This document shows positions 7,632 to 8,240 of a stretch of 8,240 nucleotides of DNA, in pieces. Below the pieces are notes generated by a model that worked only from the letters and a program-made list of their open reading frames with translations, did not search any database and was not told where the DNA came from. Each line of letters begins with the position of its first letter. The stretch's first letter is position 1. This DNA comes from JBOHPP01 sp050731755 (GTDB lineage: Bacteria; Methylomirabilota; Methylomirabilia; Rokubacteriales; CSP1-6). The stretch is from positions 1 through 8,240 of the forward strand of contig JBOHPP010000106.1 in the NCBI GenBank assembly GCA_050731755.1. The letters run 5' to 3'. Position numbers and translations under genes: made by a program.

Positions 7632-8240
7632 TCCAACCCACGGTTCGCGGTAGCCGCCCACGCGCTCGACGCACCAGCCGAAGATCGGTGGCGCCAGCGT
7701 CACGCCCAGTGAGGAGACGGCCAGCCCGAGCCCCACCGCGGTGCCCGCCGAGCCCGGCCCGGCGAGCTCCGCCATCAGCGTGTGCTGCACACCGTTCCAC
7801 CCGATGCCGGCGAAGCCGAAGATGAGCGCCAGCGAGGCCAGGGCCAGCGCCGAGGTGCCGGGGCCGGTGCCGGCGATGGCCAGCGAGCAGGCCGTCGAGC
7901 CCACGCCGGCCAGGATCAGCGGCGCGCGCCGGCGGCCTCCGAAGGTGCGGTCGGACAGCATCCCGAACACGATGCGACCGATCATCCCGGCGACCTGGGC
8001 CAGCGCGAGGTAGCGGCCGGCGGCGAGCAGCGAGACTCCCACGACGTCCGTGAGGTAGAGGACGAGAAAGGCCATCCAGACCGTCTGCATGCCGGCGAAC
8101 ACCAGCGTGGCCAGCGCCACCAGCCAGAGGTCGCGCGTGCCGAGCACGAGCCGCAGGGCCCGGCCGGCGCCGTGCGCGGGCGCGGGCAGGTCCGGCGGAT
8201 CGCGGTACACGAGAATCGTGGCGGCCGCGCCGGCGGCGAT
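7563..8240 (-). CDS. MFS transporter, C-terminal half (cut by right edge)
   Basis: The frame is open to the right edge, giving 225 residues that match the second six-helix half of an MFS carrier; the GTG at 8210 is internal, not a start. The first residues finish a helix (IAAGAAATILVY) and enter the central loop (RDPPDLPAPAH). Helices 7-12 follow, with motif GMLSDRTFGGRRR between helices 8 and 9, and WNGVQHTLMAELAGPGSAGTAVG near helices 10-11, a pattern common in MFS_1 proteins. The stop is TGA at 7565-7563, inside the 3' end of the MscS gene, so the two genes overlap tail to tail by 69 bases. It is not obviously a close copy of the other MFS protein in the window. Substrate unknown. Confidence 0.88.
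   Translation of the reverse strand: MAAGAAATILVYRDPPDLPAPAHGAGRALRLVLGTRDLWLVALATLVFAGMQTVWMAFLVLYLTDVVGVSLLAAGRYLALAQVAGMIGRIVFGMLSDRTFGGRRRAPLILAGVGSTACSLAIAGTGPGTSALALASLALIFGFAGIGWNGVQHTLMAELAGPGSAGTAVGLGLAVSSLGVTLAPPIFGWCVERVGGYREPWVGLALTMVGALGLLALVRERPRFG

Noticed and set aside
6554..7825. A 423-codon plus-strand frame overlapping MscS and the second MFS gene
   Set aside because: It is the +1 shadow of MscS, very rich in Arg, Gly and Pro, with no conserved motif.
8208..8210. GTG at 8210 as the start of the last MFS gene
   Set aside because: The frame continues open to the edge and encodes the end of a membrane helix. The protein from here would have only the C-terminal half, so the true start is beyond the window.

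Overview
The window is strongly GC-rich (roughly two thirds G+C by eye), densely coded and free of mobile elements, RNA genes or CRISPR. It looks like chromosomal DNA of a free-living, probably Gram-negative bacterium. The reasons are a TRAP-type permease, which works with a periplasmic binding protein, a Tat-exported non-lipoprotein solute-binding protein, and tightly packed genes with strong Shine-Dalgarno sequences. The mix of TRAP, sugar-type ABC and monocarboxylate-type MFS carriers is typical of metabolically versatile soil lineages (for example Rokubacteria/Methylomirabilota or high-GC Proteobacteria). That placement is inference only; no phylogenetic marker is present.

Layout, left to right. 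(1) Positions 3-827, plus strand: the C-terminal part of a TRAP transporter large permease (DctM type), cut by the left edge. (2) Positions 849-5133, minus strand: a four-gene ABC importer operon of the carbohydrate CUT1 class. It is transcribed leftward in the order solute-binding protein, MalF/UgpA-like permease, MalG/UgpE-like permease, MalK/UgpC-like ATPase, with gaps of 22, 1 and 11 bases. (3) Positions 5134-5296: a 163-base non-coding stretch holding a GC-rich hairpin and two short inverted repeats. It probably ends the upstream MFS transcript and carries the ABC operon promoter. (4) Positions 5297-6523, minus strand: an MFS carrier resembling the oxalate/formate and monocarboxylate antiporters. 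(5) Positions 6543-7631, plus strand: an MscS-family mechanosensitive channel, divergent from (4) with about 19 bases between start codons. (6) Positions 7563-8240, minus strand: the C-terminal half of a second MFS carrier, cut by the right edge. Its 3' end overlaps the MscS gene antisense by 69 bases.

Every gene recognised encodes a membrane transport component: one TRAP, one complete ABC importer, two MFS carriers and one osmotic safety channel. No catabolic enzyme or regulator lies in the window, so the substrates cannot be named from context. The ABC operon is complete as an importer: periplasmic capture, a heterodimeric membrane channel and an ATPase with all catalytic motifs. I see no evidence of an undescribed system. 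The most notable signals are architectural: a palindromic ribosome-binding site shared by two divergent genes, an antisense gene-end overlap, and candidate operators before the ABC operon.
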